From Acheta domesticus (Eukaryota; Arthropoda; Insecta; Orthoptera; Gryllidae): DNA of 64,000 bases. The translations under genes were made by a program, and so were the position numbers. Numbering within the stretch: the stretch's first letter is position 1; each line of letters starts with the position of its first letter. Shown piece after piece: positions 47,219 to 59,760 of this stretch. The DNA lies in assembly GCA_031308135.1 (NCBI GenBank), contig JAHLJT010002630.1, forward strand, positions 98,810,141 through 98,874,140, in the 5' to 3' direction. Below the pieces are notes generated by a model, which was not told where the DNA came from, made no database searches, and saw only the letters and a program-made list of their open reading frames with translations.

Positions 47219-48743
47219 TTCAACCAACATGAGACCTTCACCATTTTCTTGTGACTTTCATATTATTGTGACTCTTCGCTCTCTTACGTCAAGTGATTCT
47301 AATATTCACAGTTGCTGCTGACGCATTTCCAACCATGACGTTCTGAGAGACAATCTTGAAGGTAACTTGAAGCATTTCCATGGCAACCTGCAATCACGGT
47401 GAAAGTCTTCCGGCTATGAGTAGCAGATTGCAGCACGAAAATATATTGCGAGTTCCCTCCAAACAATTTAGCTTCTCTCGTTGAAATGGAAGGTATTAAT
47501 TCTACGCTGCATCTGTCTGCCATTTCTGTTTAGAGTACAAGCCACAACGGCGTCGCGAGATATTCTCGAAGAGATTTGCAAACGACGGAACCAAGCTGAG
47601 TAGTTCTGGGGAACCTTGTTTTCCAGAGAGCGAGGGAATTTCTGTGGAGAATTGTTTTTCCTGTTGAAGACCGTCAATTCCTGGATTAGTAGATGCCAAA
47701 GAAAATACAGAGAAAGGATCCGCTCACGGAATAGTCAATTGTTCAAATAATAAAATAAAAAAGTATTTAAAAATAAAACCTGTCTGTGAATAAATCAAAA
47801 AATAAATTAACAAATTTTTGTGGTTTATTAGTTTATAACTGTGTGTTTTTACCTCTGAAATGAAACACGTAATGGACTTTTTAATACCTTTGCGAGCGTT
47901 TTGGATATTTTATACCCACTCATGCCTTTTGAATACTTGATGTCACACCTCTACCAACCCAACAAATAATAATTTTTATGAATTCGATTTATTAAACCTA
48001 GGAAACATAAAAATACATTAAATAAAGAACGAAAAGCTTAAATAAGAAAAGTAACCCGAAGTAAATATTATTTTGTTGAATTATATGAAAATTTTGTTTT
48101 TGAAATGTTCTTGGTAACTTAAAATTGTTATCAGCCACTTATTTCCCTTTTAATATTACATTGCCTTTTATAGAAACAGATGCTTCTTAAGTAGTTAGAA
48201 TATTCTAAGCAGACGTAGAAGGCACCCTGCTGACATGCTCTAATTATTATTTTTTAGTAATGGAATTTTCCTAATAGCTTTCGGTATTACTCGCAAAGAA
48301 CCTAGAAGTATAGTTTCATTTACGTAATTCCCATTGTTATTTTGCATTCATCTCTTAAATACATCACACTCCTTTTCATATATTTTTCCAAATTTTACTG
48401 GCAACAAAATATCTGTAGCTTTTTCGAGTATTTCATAAGAACTTTACAAAACGTTTCCATTTTGTCCGAACAAACCTGCTTATGTACGAGGACGAAGTCT
48501 ACAACGAAGTCTACACACAAAGTCTACACAGCACGAAGTCTACAGTTTAGTATGCAATACAATTTACTATGCAATACTAATTAGATACGTCTCTGCTTTA
48601 TTTACCTGAGGCCACACCGACAACTGACAATTACAATGCGTCTTTTTACTTTTGGTGTAAAAGAAATTTAAAGATGTTTTGAATTTTCGTTTGATTCACC
48701 AATGAAGTAGTAAATAATAAATTTTTGTATGCACCACGGGCGT
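47219..48743. other. No gene recognised
   Basis: Overlapping minus-strand frames at 47299-47699 (65-74 codons) share no family. The rest is AT-rich. A CGAAGTCTACA motif is repeated a few times at 48495-48545. Confidence 0.4.
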
Positions 48744-48745
48744 TA

Positions 48746-48997
48746 TACTGCGATTTTTGTAGGAAGAGCTCTGAAGATAACTCAAATCCCATCTTCGCGA
48801 TAGAATATGTCACGCATTTCGCGTCTTTTCTCGGTCTTGCCGGTAGAAGTCGCATGATCGCAAGCACTGCTTCATACGGTCGCGATCGTGCGAAATCTAG
48901 CGGAACGACTGTGAATGATACGAAATGCCGTGACATATTCCATCGCGAAGATAGGATTTGAGTTATCTTGAGAGCTCTTCCTACAAAAATCGCAGTA
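48746..48997. mobile_element. Family B palindromic TA MITE, complete copy 2
   Basis: Starts TACTGCGATTTTTGTAGGAA and ends with its complement. TA at 48744-48745 and 48998-48999. The core GAATATGTCACGCATTTCGC and GCAAGCACTGCTTCATACGG is shared with 34200-34455. The frames on both strands are its two arms. Confidence 0.8.
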
Positions 48998-48999
48998 TA

Positions 49000-51873
49000 C
49001 TTGATGTTTTTGCCCCTCAAGGGTCTTCCAACTCCTCGGTCCAGATGCCTCCGAGACTGGAAACCCCTGGATACATTCGTAACTGTGTTAGGGAGTCAAA
49101 AAAAGTAATAACTGCCCTCAACGGAGACTCGTCAATTTTTATGAAACACATCGAACAGGAGCACATGGAAAATAAACTAGTTAATTCGTGCTTGTATATG
49201 TGCCTAATTCGTGCTTGTATTACAATATTCTAAGCAGACTTTGCATATCACAGTCATCAAAGTACTGATAAGGATGTAAAGTAGGAAGGAGGCAATAAAT
49301 GTATTACAAGTAAAGAAACAATAAATGCATTTCAAAGCGTGTGATATTTGAAAATCAATGAACGCTTTTCCGGGAGATTCTTGATGTCTATGAATACCAA
49401 TACCTATGAGGTTGCCATTTTAATTTTTTCGGATTTGTCAATGTGTGTATTGCTGTGATGTGCAAACATTATGAACTATTTTCAACCATTCGAAATCTGA
49501 TGGATCCAATTTTAAAAGTTATTGAGTCATACCCAGATTTCTCAAGGGAAATATTGAAGAAAATAATATGAAGTAATAGCTCATTTCGTAATATCGGTAC
49601 CCGGGAATGATCATATAGGAGTAGTAGGTCACATTTACAAAGAGGACATTGGGTAGCCATGCATTGAAGTATTAGACGCAAATATTGTGATGTAAATACG
49701 AGGGTTTAGAAATTTTCTAGGCCTAATAAACAATAAATATGGGACATTATACTAGATTCCTAGAACAAAATAAATAAAATTGTGATTTGGAACGTGGATA
49801 TTTATAGAATATAATTTTTTATTTTGGAATCGTCACCTGATGAAATGGTAGAAATGGTGACTACCAATGGTGACCGAGTTTAGTAAAGGTATAAGCATCG
49901 AGTCAAGATAGGTGACTGCTGGGACCCGAGTTACAGCAAATAGCAAAATTACACAAAATTTGGAAAAGAAACGAAAACAGAAGTGGTTTGATTCATCGAA
50001 GCCGTAATTTTGGCAGAAAATATCTGGTCACCGTCACGTGCATGTGTAAGGCTAGCTGGTTATATTAGTATTTCAGCTGATAGAACGTTTAGTTCTAATC
50101 TGAAACATTACTAAGTAAAGACGTCCATCTGAAGCTTGCGCGAGTAATTTTGTGATGTAAAGAGTTTCAAGTGTTCAATAGTAGATTTAGGATATTAACT
50201 TTGGCATAATTTCAACGTCAAGAAACACGACCAGAAGATTATGGAGGTCGACGAGGTTCTTTGGGAAAGAACAGAACAGAAAGCGCCTCAGGAAAACATC
50301 TCGTAATATTCATTATTTGCAAAGAAATTATTGGACTTTTTTAAGAAAAGGCCTTTAATATTTGACAAAAATCATATTTAATTTAATGGCATACCGATAA
50401 TGCTTAATAAAACAAAATGTAAATATAATCATGAAGTTGCAACAATAAATAATGTAATTGTGTTATTGAGAAAACCAAGGCTAATTTTAATTAATGATAG
50501 GTTCCGAAGATCCACCATATTTTGTTTTTCGTAACAGAATACATTTTTAGCAATTACCTTGCCCGTATAGGATGTCGGCCCACATAAGTTATATTTAATT
50601 ATAAAAGAACGTGGAAGTCTGACATTAATAAGTAACTAAATATAAATATTTCATGTACATAGGATATTAAAATAGTTTCAAATAGGTCTTACACAAAGTC
50701 GGGGATATTATGAATAAATAAGCACTTATAAGTTCAGAATTGCAAACACATTTCAGATTGGTTTGCACAAAGTCGGGAAAATAGTGAAATTAAAAATAGT
50801 AATTTTAAAAATAGTTTCAGTATACTTTTCGTATATTTTTAATACAATTTATCATCAATTCAGCAATTTTCACATAATCTGATGTAAGTATATTGTAATA
50901 AATACTTTTGTACTTACGAAATAAACGTTTCTGTAGTATTTCACAATACATACCTAGAACAAAACAAAATGCATGTTAACGAGTGAATTCGTCCCGTTAG
51001 AAAAATGACACTGATAACAGGCAAAAATCTGAGTATTTGCACTATCAACATTGAACAAAAATTTCACCCAAACTTTACTGTCACATTTTTTAAATATAAG
51101 ATACATCCAATCTGTTATTAAAAATCTCGTTTAAACATTAACAATTGACTGGATAAGATACAAATGAACTTCTACAAACTTCTTTTGGGACTACCGAGAA
51201 GAACTCGTGGGTACATGATTAGAAAGGAAACTGGCTTAACTTGATTTTACAGTCATTGATTGTACGTTTAATTTAAAATAATTAATTGTCATGTGTTATT
51301 CACAAACGTATGATTAAATTGCGCATTCAACAAATACGAAACATTTATTAACAAAATTAAATATGAATATCAATTACTTATTGAAAACGTCAAATTTGAA
51401 TACTCCTGACCTATGACATTTCCCAGCCTTGAAGTACAATGACAAGCTGATTCAAATTGCTACAGAAGTGTACTAGACAGCAGTAATTCCGCAATTTCGT
51501 CGTGATGAGAGAATGGAAGTATTGCACATATTTTCGAACCTGAATGCAATTACGAATTCGAAACAACTTTTCTCGAATCCTACGATTCTTGGAATTCTCG
51601 AAACCTTAAAATATTGCTCGAAATATCGAGCAATCTTGATAACTCCACTAATGAAAGATATAATGTTAAAAAATGTTGATTTTTCCACCACCATTCATTA
51701 GAAAAGTCGTCAAGCATAAATAAAAATGCATATATGTAACTGTAGGTAGGCTAGGGAAGTTCGCTAGATGTAAACTTCATACTTTTATCAGGTTCACAAG
51801 TCTAATTGTGTGACGATTTTTTTATTGTGGATGTCTCCTGCACAAAAAATTCTAAATGGGATATGGAGAAGTA
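49000..51873. other. AT-rich DNA, nothing recognised
   Basis: The longest frame is 91 codons (48958-49233, +), starting inside the MITE. A short palindrome GCTCGAAATATCGAGC occurs near 51617. No transposon ends or RNA genes seen. Confidence 0.4.
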
Positions 51874-52619
51874 TGTAACATATTGGCAAGCGAACATCGT
51901 GGTAACTATTTGGGTATGGGCGGAAAGGGTTTACCAACAGGAAATCACCTCACCAAGCAGGAAGAGAAAGGTGCCCTAGAGAAAACACCCAAAGACTGAA
52001 CAAAGGGCAGGCCATTCTAGAGGCAGGGTGGGGGAGGCGGCGTGACGTTGGAGTTCACGTGAGCCACAAGTATATAAGAGAGTAGACGAAGGGAATGGGC
52101 GGGTTCTAGAGAAGGAATGAGGACCTCGTGCTGATGCACAAATTTGCGCCAGGGCGGTGCACCGGCGAGCAGGGCTCGCGAGGCAAGTCACGTGTTGACG
52201 CATCTGCGGGGACTTCGTGTCCTAGATCTGATGCGGTCACGTAAGAGTGATGCTATGTACGAGCTCCGAGTGATGTGTGGTTGAGATCCACCACTCACAC
52301 ATCAATCGGTTAAGATCGCTCCTGCGATCAAGGCACGTCACGGACTGATGCGCCTTTAAGGACTTTGTGTCCGAGTGTGACATCCGGTCACGGAAGCTTG
52401 ACTTTGTGCGCGCTTCGAACTAACGAGTGGCGAGTGCCACTAGTTAAACCGATTCTCAATCGGATTTGGGATCGCTCCCGCGATCAGGGGATAGCAGAAG
52501 GTCTATCAGAGAGATTATATAAAATGTAACCATTTAACTGTACATATTTGTTTGTAAATATAACTGTAATATATGCAAGCTCTGTGTCTGTGTTCGCTGT
52601 GAGTACCCATGACGTCACA
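51874..52619 (+). mobile_element. LTR-like block, boundaries uncertain
   Basis: A possible TATA box (AAGTATATAAGAG, about 52068-52080) lies in GC-richer sequence beginning near TGTAACATATTGG (51874) and ending near GACGTCACA (52619). Inside is an approximate tandem duplication of ~150 bp: GACTTCGTGTCC at 52211 and GACTTTGTGTCC at 52361; GATCGCTCCTGCGATCA near 52314 and GATCGCTCCCGCGATCA near 52470. Promoter plus internal duplication fit a solo LTR, but no matching target duplication or second LTR was found. Confidence 0.35.
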
Positions 52620-53045
52620 ATACGTAATTTAGCTTGTATGGATGACTTATATTCAAAACATTAATTCAAAATCATCGTAACATAAAGTTTGCAAAAATTG
52701 TCACATAGTTTCAGGGTAGATAAATGAAATTCAAACATCATTCCAGGAAGCAGTATGAATTATCTAAAATGTAAAATATTCAAAATTTTCATTGGTGTGT
52801 TTTTAGGAAAACTTCTCGATTATGTAAATATCCTGGATTCTCGTGTATCCTGGCAAGATCGTAACATCTCACGTGGGACTTTAGTTAATTGGACATTTAG
52901 AAATATGTTATTAGCCAATGCAAACCGCTTCATCACGACTGACGAAAAGTTCTGACAAAAGTTAACTAGCTCACTAAAGATCTCTGGCACTGCGTCTAGA
53001 CCAAGGAATTTAAACGACGCCTGAATGAGTTACTTGCTCGGCGCG

Positions 53046-53325
53046 ATCGATTGTGGAATTTTGGAGAAAATCGGATGAACCGTTTACCCGCTAGCGTTGT
53101 CCACAGACGGACGGACAGACGTTTTGACGTCATTCCACTTTTCGGCATCAAGGCCCACAAAACATGTATTTCGGCAACACCACGTGTTAGAGGATGTTTT
53201 TCTAAATTTAGCAACTGGATTTATCTACTTTTTCGTTACCAGGGCTCTGTAATAAGAGTTTTTCTGCCGATAATTCGCCGTTATTTTTTGCGCAACATTG
53301 CATAACTATCTCTACACTCTGTAAC
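53046..53325 (-). repeat. Interspersed repeat G, reverse copy
   Basis: Reading the complement gives GCGCAAAAAATAACGGCGAA, TTATCGGCAGAAAAACTC, AAAAAGTAGATAAATCCAGT, TTGCTAAATTTAG and CACGTGGTGTTGCC, then the TCCGTCTG-type simple repeat. This is the same order as at 22195-22510. Confidence 0.65.
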
Positions 53326-53735
53326 GACGAAGTAAAAATTCCTCTAGCACATAGTGTTGGAAAAATCTATGTTTTGTAGGTCATTGTTTAATATGCATTG
53401 TGATAAGCCGGAAAGCCCCCATTTTATTTAGCATGAACGGTATCAAGATATTTGTACATAGCACGTGAATATATGCAATTAATGCATACCGAATGCAAAC
53501 TAAATCAAAGAATACAGGTTGTCAGGGAGGCCTGTAAATAAAAAACTAGGTTTCATGGACGCGAGCATGGCGATGTTACGGAACGGTAAGTTGCACAGCC
53601 TCTTGTAATACGGAATATGTAATCGAATAAACAGGAAAGAAGATGTTGGTGTCGATACCCAAAAATAAATGAAAATAGAATAAACAAAATAAAAATTCCA
53701 GTATATGGCAAATTAAGGACCATAGTAGGGCAAAT

Positions 53736-53940
53736 CGAGAGAGAGAAAGAAAAAGAAAAAGAGAGAGAAAGAGAAAGAAAGATAAAGAGACAAAGAAAGA
53801 GAAAGAGAAAGAAAGAGAAAGAAAGATAAAGAAAGAGAAAGAGAAATAAAGAGAGAGAAAGAATAAGAGAGAAAGAAAGAAAAAGAGAGAAGAGAGAAAA
53901 AGAGAGAAAGAAAGAAAAAGAAAGAAAGAGAGAGAAAATT
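53736..53940. repeat. Purine (GAAA/GAGA) microsatellite
   Basis: About 200 bp of GAGAAAGAAA-type repeats. The Ser/Phe/Leu-rich minus-strand frame of 76 codons is its translation. Confidence 0.9.
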
Positions 53941-55236
53941 CATATTTTATTGAATAGAGATTTATTCATTATTTCATAGTATCATTCGCCTCGTGGCGAG
54001 GGGGATTGGGGGGGGGGGGCTGAAAATATACGTGTCCCCCTTGAGTGCGCCTCTATATTTTTAAAGTGTTTACGACTGATTCAGTAACTCAAATTGTAGA
54101 GAACTGGGTATACAATTTCATATTTGACCTGGGTAGTCAATTCTCTGAACAGCTTAAATATCATTTAATGAATTACTTACAAAGTAGCCACTAAGTCGAA
54201 ACAGAGAGTGGCAATTGCAGTGCAGGAAACGTATTTCTACGTAATTGTAGAAGCTCATCATGGTCACGAGATAAACATGTCATTGCGCATAATCAATATT
54301 ACAGGTCGTAGAGTAGACTAAATGAGAAACTCAGTGTGGTAAATTTTAAGTGGTAATTACAGACACGGCAAAAAATATTTGAAATATAATTTTGAATATT
54401 GCGGTGAAATTTTGCTGAGACTATACTGATGATGATATTTACGTAATTATCACACAACATCTCAGTGCTATATAATGTATGATGTCTGAAACTGTTCTGC
54501 ATTCGATATTTCTCTGAGCAGGATAATTCACTTTCAAAAGTCGAACCGCCATTGCTTGTAGCCAATATAACTTTCCACGTTTGTTCAAGGCATGCTCGAC
54601 CGTCCGTTCCATCCTCAAAGATCTGGATCAAGTACGTATTAAGAGAACAGAAAATATAGTTTTTCGGCATAAATATAAAATATGCATAAAAAGACTAATG
54701 ATAAGCATGCCAAAGTTTCAATTATCTTTGATAAATGCCATTTCAGAGTTATAGCAGCACTTCCGATAATGTTTCTTAATGTTTAAAACAATTTACACTT
54801 TTTAACGTATTTTGGATAAATTATTTACCTGTTTCGTTCCTTGAGAAACTTTCGCTTCAAAACTAATATTACAACAATTTCTTTACGTTTTCTATCTCAA
54901 AACTGCTGGTTCCCTTCGAGACTCCGTAAGGATAGATATTCAAAGCAGACTTTTCCTCGAAATCGTTATTGAAGTTCCGCGAAAACACCTTGTCGCAGAA
55001 ATATTTTTCCTACCTCCGGATCACATCCAATTACGCTTCGTAAAACATCTAAAAAACACAACGCACGCTTGTGGTCCGCCAGACCAACGCAGAACTTCCC
55101 CTGTTAGGGGCAACGGCAGAATTCTAATTCTTCGAGTCACTCTTCCCAGCGTAAAGGCTCGTAGGAGTTAAGTTCAGTGGTAGATGCCCTGAAGCTGTCC
55201 AACAGGCGACCCGCCGGCTGCATGTGGCCCACGATG
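53941..55236. other. No gene recognised
   Basis: Includes a G10 run near 54009. A 123-codon minus-strand frame (54299-54670) has ordinary composition but no family I recognise and no supporting context. I leave it uncalled. Confidence 0.35.
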
Positions 55237-55241
55237 CTAAG

Positions 55242-55286
<45 letters not shown>

Positions 55287-55450
55287 TATTATTATTATTA
55301 TTATTATTATACTTTATTGCACAAAAGTACAACAGCGAGTCTCTGTAATTAAATTACTGCTTTTCAGACTAACCAGAAGAAAAATACAGAACATAATAAA
55401 CCCCGTATTGTGACCCGCAAAAGGTTATTACTAGGTGTCGAATTTTTACG
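55237..55450 (-). mobile_element. Likely LINE 3' end with (TAA)-type tail
   Basis: On the minus strand the sequence reads GTGCAATAAAGTATAATAAT, so a poly(A)-signal-like AATAAA runs into a TAA-type simple repeat. The repeat tract changes from (ATA)n to (TTA)n at about 55285, making 55237-55312 a self-complementary dyad. No coding part is recognisable upstream. Confidence 0.4.
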
Positions 55451-56039
55451 GCCTAAAACATCGCCAAAAATGATCAATAAAATGCTCTTAAAATGTTTTA
55501 AAAACGCTCTAAAAACAAAGAAAAATTACGCAAAAAATTTTATCAAAACCACTTCAGATAAAGAACTCATTCTGTTGTGAATGTTGCTGAAGTAATCGAG
55601 GCTTCTTCCTTTTGTTCAAGTGAACTCATCTTGCAAACTTTTGGTTTGGACTGTTCTTAAAAAAAATCTCAAATTTATGGCGAAATTGGTGAAATCGGCC
55701 GAAATGGTGCCGATAGACATGACAGGAACTTTACATTACTTAGTAATCACACTAAAATGTGTGAGCAAAGAAATCGAATTTGCTACTCAGAATTCTATGG
55801 TGAATATTTGTGGCATCTCGTAAATCATGTTTGAAGCACGTACCATTAAAATGATATTAAAATTGATTAAATCAGCGAAAAATGCATTAAAAATGACGTT
55901 AAAACGAAAAACAAACTTATTAGTCGAAATCGTCAAAAAATGCAAAATAATGTCACAAAAGTGGGTCATTTCGTTTTGTCATAACATAAAATGAATTTCT
56001 ATACTAAATGGTATTGTTCTAAAGTGAAAAAAAATTACA

Positions 56040-56150
56040 AAAAGATCCAAAAAGATTTCGGACAGTCCTATTTATAACATTAAAAACTTGTATTTATGGC
56101 AACGTTTCGAATGGTAAATATGACTGTCCGAAATCTTTTTGGATCTTGTT
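56040..56150. mobile_element. Short inverted-repeat element
   Basis: AAGATCCAAAAAGATTTCGG plus ACAGTC at 56042 is repeated in reverse complement ending near 56150, with ~45 bp between arms. The size and arms fit a MITE or foldback; target duplication is not clear. Confidence 0.55.
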
Positions 56151-56289
56151 GAACTTTTATATCAATGTGACAGCCTTGTGAAAGAATTTGAAAAAAATTA
56201 CATTTCATTAACACCCGCCCTCTGGTTATTAGTAAAACATGAAAGTCCCTTGCATCCGTGTCAAGCGAGAACATTAAGCGTCTAGCGCA

Positions 56290-57150
56290 CGTGCCTCAAT
56301 GCATCTCATTTATTGAAATAATAGGAGGGTGGATGCAACGTAGAATGTAGGATTCGAATGACAATGGAATCTGTGTACTTTGCGGTGATAGAGAAGATTG
56401 GATCCACATCCTGTTAAATTGCTGGAAACTTGGAGAGGAAAATGGATGGGAATTGGGAACTATTGCTTACAATTTAGAAACATAATGCTCGCTCAAAACA
56501 TATTAGCTGATATAGATCTCACTTCATGAAAGAATTAGGAACATTTTTAGGAAAGGTTCGAACTGTCAGGGAAACGGTAATCAGGGAATGGGAAAACAGC
56601 ACTGGTTAGTAGTACGAGCGGAGCCTAGACTGGAGATGAAATAATTAATTCAATAAGCAAGAGATCATTAAGTTAACTAGAAAGGTAATCAGTAATGTTA
56701 ATCATTAATATTAAGTAGTAATTTAGTAATAATTAAATTAGTCAGTAAGCGATAATTAAGTTAATTAGTAGTAAATTGTTCGGTGAGGCGGTGGTGCGGG
56801 TGGCGATGTTTGATTTCAGGGGCTGAGGAGGGCAAAGATTGGATGGAGAAGATGCCCACGCCAGGAAATAAATAGTTTAGAAAAAAAACTAGTAGTTTAG
56901 CATGTACTCGTCTTCTGACAGCAAGTTTTTCCCCCTTCAGGGGTTTTTTTCTTCAGCCGTACCTTGTGGTCTCACTTCCGCGGCTTTGATGCAATGAAGA
57001 GACCATTAGGGGTGAATGCCAGAATTCGAAAGTTTAGAATGCGGTAGGATGTAGGTATTGTAATGGCTTAAAGGCCTTCAGCCTAGCCACATAGTTAAAA
57101 GAATTGAAATTTTGTATCAATGTGTTACCTATTAAATAAAATAATTAATA
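56290..57150 (+). pseudogene. LINE 3' fragment with zinc-knuckle coding remnant
   Basis: One frame at about 56350-56480 encodes CVLCGDREDWIHILLNC, a C-x2-C-x7-H-x4-C knuckle of the type found after reverse transcriptase in non-LTR retrotransposons. A stop (TAA) follows within 25 codons. A further stretch at about 56515-56610 encodes FLGKVRTVRETVIREWE before a TAG, typical of the extreme C-terminus of such ORFs. The remaining ~500 bp to AATAAAATAATTAATAA reads as 3' UTR. No reverse transcriptase core is present, so this is a truncated copy; the clade is not assignable. Confidence 0.55.
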
Positions 57151-57439
57151 ATAGATGGTTTAGATTTAAGGATTTTTTCCTAGTAAATTCAGACATTCAA
57201 AATCATGCCAATGTGTTTAGCTGCGTTATGCAAAGCAAGGCATGATATCACGCTTTTTTCCACATCCCCCCCACCCCGCGTTTCAGATCAACGGAGCAAA
57301 CTGCGGAGATAAACAATAGGGGAAGTCTGGTGTGGATCGCCCGAGTAATGAAAATATGGGCGGCAACCGTATTAAATGTTGTAGTTGTGGCCCTTGAGGT
57401 CTTGAACGTTGGACACCCCTGTCCTAAAGTTACCTGCGT

Positions 57440-57780
57440 GCAGGGACTGAGTTAACGCGCCGACCGCGGCCGAAGCGCCGACCGAGAGCTGATTAACCGG
57501 AGCAGAGGGCTCTCGCCGGAACGGCGGCGGCGGCGGCGGCGCTGGCGGTTTCGTCGATCGTCTGCTGTCACCGCTCCGCTGCGCGCGCGCGCGCCCTGGC
57601 GCCCGCTCGAGGAACAAAGGGTTGCGCTTCGCGTCGCTCCCGCCCACGTTCCGCCCCCCACTCCCCGTCCCTCACCCTCCGACACTGCGCTTGAGTTCCC
57701 ATCGCAGTAGAGACCCTGGATACAGAGAGTAGCGCAACCGCCGCCATTTAACCTGGGAGTGCCCGCAATAGATTGACTCA
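57440..57780. other. GC-rich, CpG-rich block
   Basis: Contains GGCGGCGGCGGCGGCGGCGC and a CGCGCGCGCGCG run. Overlapping minus-strand frames of 91 and 109 codons are Arg/Ser/Pro-rich with no recognised domain. It could be a CpG-island-like remnant. Confidence 0.35.
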
Positions 57781-58853
57781 CGCCAGCGCCCGTAATGTAT
57801 CTCTCAGATATAGCAGCAAATTTTTATGAATGCGAGTGATCTGAAGCTCTATTTTGTGAAATACGATTTTTTATTTAGTTTGTACATGTTGTCCCCCAAT
57901 GCAATTGTTAATGAATTTTACACTGCAGAATTCTTGTCTGAATACTTATATTCAGAAAGGTAAAAATTAACAAAGTTCACGCAAAGATCATTGAACATCT
58001 TATCATCCTATTAAATAATATTATATATAATTTCCATAAATGATATTGGTATGTTCAAACAAATACATATATTAAACTTTTTCAAAAAAAGATTCAGAAA
58101 GTCTTTGCCTTTTTTTCCATTTTATAAGATTCGCATTTTTCTCATTTCAGTACAGACGTCTCCTGCATGTACTCTTTCTTTTTGGTAAGAAACGGTGACA
58201 GTCTATTACAGATAAGACACATTATTGCTTTTTCTGAATAGTCACTTGTCATAGACACGACTAAAAATAATGCCATGAGACGTACCGCTCAGGGCAGAAG
58301 CAGAGGGCTCTCTTGCACTGGCGCCATTGCACCCAACGTGGGAGACAGATATCCCGCAGGGCAGCGATCACGATTCAACATGCTCACGGAAAATGATTCA
58401 GCCAAAGGATGAAAATAAACGGCCAGGCGATCTCAGAAAAGTACAATGAAGGAATACATCAAATATCAGATGACTAATGCATCGCAATAATTCAGAAACG
58501 TAAAATTGCCGTGACTTGGATCTCACAGATCTATTGCCAGCACTCCCGGGTTAATATCTTCTCACCCGATAACCACATCAAGCAGAATTCAGACGTTGAA
58601 CAGGACCAAATGGTAACATTATGGGGATTTTTAAGAATAATAACATTGGTTTAGGATAGATTCGTTGTTCTCGACACACAGAATACCACACAGTTCCAAT
58701 TCTCCTGACAACTGGATATAAAATGGCGAGATCGGCGGAACAATGGAATGCGCTACTCTCTGTATCCAAGGACACTACATCGCAGCTCCCACCCCTCCCC
58801 TCAGCCATCGCTCGCGCCAGTCACCTGCTGTGCCTTCCGGTACCAGCGACGAC
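57781..58853. other. No gene recognised
   Basis: AT-rich then mixed sequence; only short frames. Confidence 0.4.
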
Positions 58854-59032
58854 GGAGAGGTGGCTCAGGGCATCAACCGATGTCACGGCGGGGATTCTGA
58901 CCGGGAGATTCCGGGGTTCGAGAAACGTCGGTGGCAGGATTTTCGACACTAAACTGGCAGCTAGGTCGAATTCACTCGCAGCCTGGGGTGAATTCTAGTG
59001 GCCGGCTACTCCAGAAACTAGTAATTCAATAC
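58854..59032 (+). mobile_element. SINE family 1 with intact tRNA-like head
   Basis: GGTGGCTCAGGGCATCA fits an A box and GGGGTTCGAGAAAC a B box, 50-60 bp apart, followed by GGCAGGATTTTCGACAC and GTGGCCGGCTACTCCAGAAA. This is the clearest head of the family in the window and shows its sense strand. The body is cut off at about 59032 by the next element. Confidence 0.7.
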
Positions 59033-59760
59033 AGGGTGTACGGGGAGGAAACGTCAAAACTTCGAAAATAAGCTCTTAAGACAATTCTAAGCATATTATG
59101 TCTAATAAACTAATATTAAAATTCCCTACTTAAACAACCATTTACATAGCACAAAATTATATTTACAAAAATTTTCCTAAATAAATTTTAAGATGAATAC
59201 AAACGATTTAAAATCATTTTAAAGTGCACAAGTTGATGCATACTTTGCGACATACAACTTTCTCGTAAGTAGTAAAATCTTCATCTATTGTAATCCAAGA
59301 CAGTAGTTTAGCAGCCAGACTAGTTGCAATAGAAGCCACTGTACACAGTGGCGATATCTACGACCAGCAATCACTGCAGCATGAAACATTCTCATCGAAG
59401 TGTTGCACGTAGGCGATCGCAAATTTTTCTCCGAAATGAATGCTATAGGAAGCAAAACGGGGTGTCAGTGATACTTTTGACATCTAGATTTCACCAATAA
59501 CGTAGAAAAAAATTCTGAATTTTTAAAAAATGATCCTTTTCATAAAAAATATGATAAAATTTTTAAAAAATTGATAGAATAAAATATATTGTGACACAGG
59601 AAAATATGTAAAATATATAACATATTACTAAATATGTAAAAATTTGTAACGAAAAAATTGGATACTGAATTAGTAGGGCTATGATTCGCCAAGATTACAA
59701 TTTTGAGAACGGTAAGTACAAAGACAAAAAATATGTAATTACATAAAAATTCTGTCCCTA
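59033..59760 (-). mobile_element. hAT-like family 1, second copy
   Basis: In reverse orientation it is collinear with 42241-42901: TTTTTATGTAATTACATATT, TTACCGTTCTCA, ATTTTTTCGTTAC, TCACTGACACC, GGCTGCTAAACTAC and TTTTGTGCTATGTAAATGGT appear in order. The 5' tip (complement of TCTGTCCCTA at 59760) is TAGGGACAGA, close to the TAGAGACCGG of the other copy. The left boundary is diverged, and no 8-bp duplication is evident. Confidence 0.7.

Noticed and set aside
54299..54670. 123-codon minus-strand frame as a gene
   Set aside because: No recognisable family, no context and AT-rich low-information composition; frames of this length are expected by chance in 64 kb.
58500..58560. Possible third piggyBac end (complement reads TTAACCCGGGAGTGC)
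   Set aside because: No matching left end with TTAA was found within the preceding kilobase.
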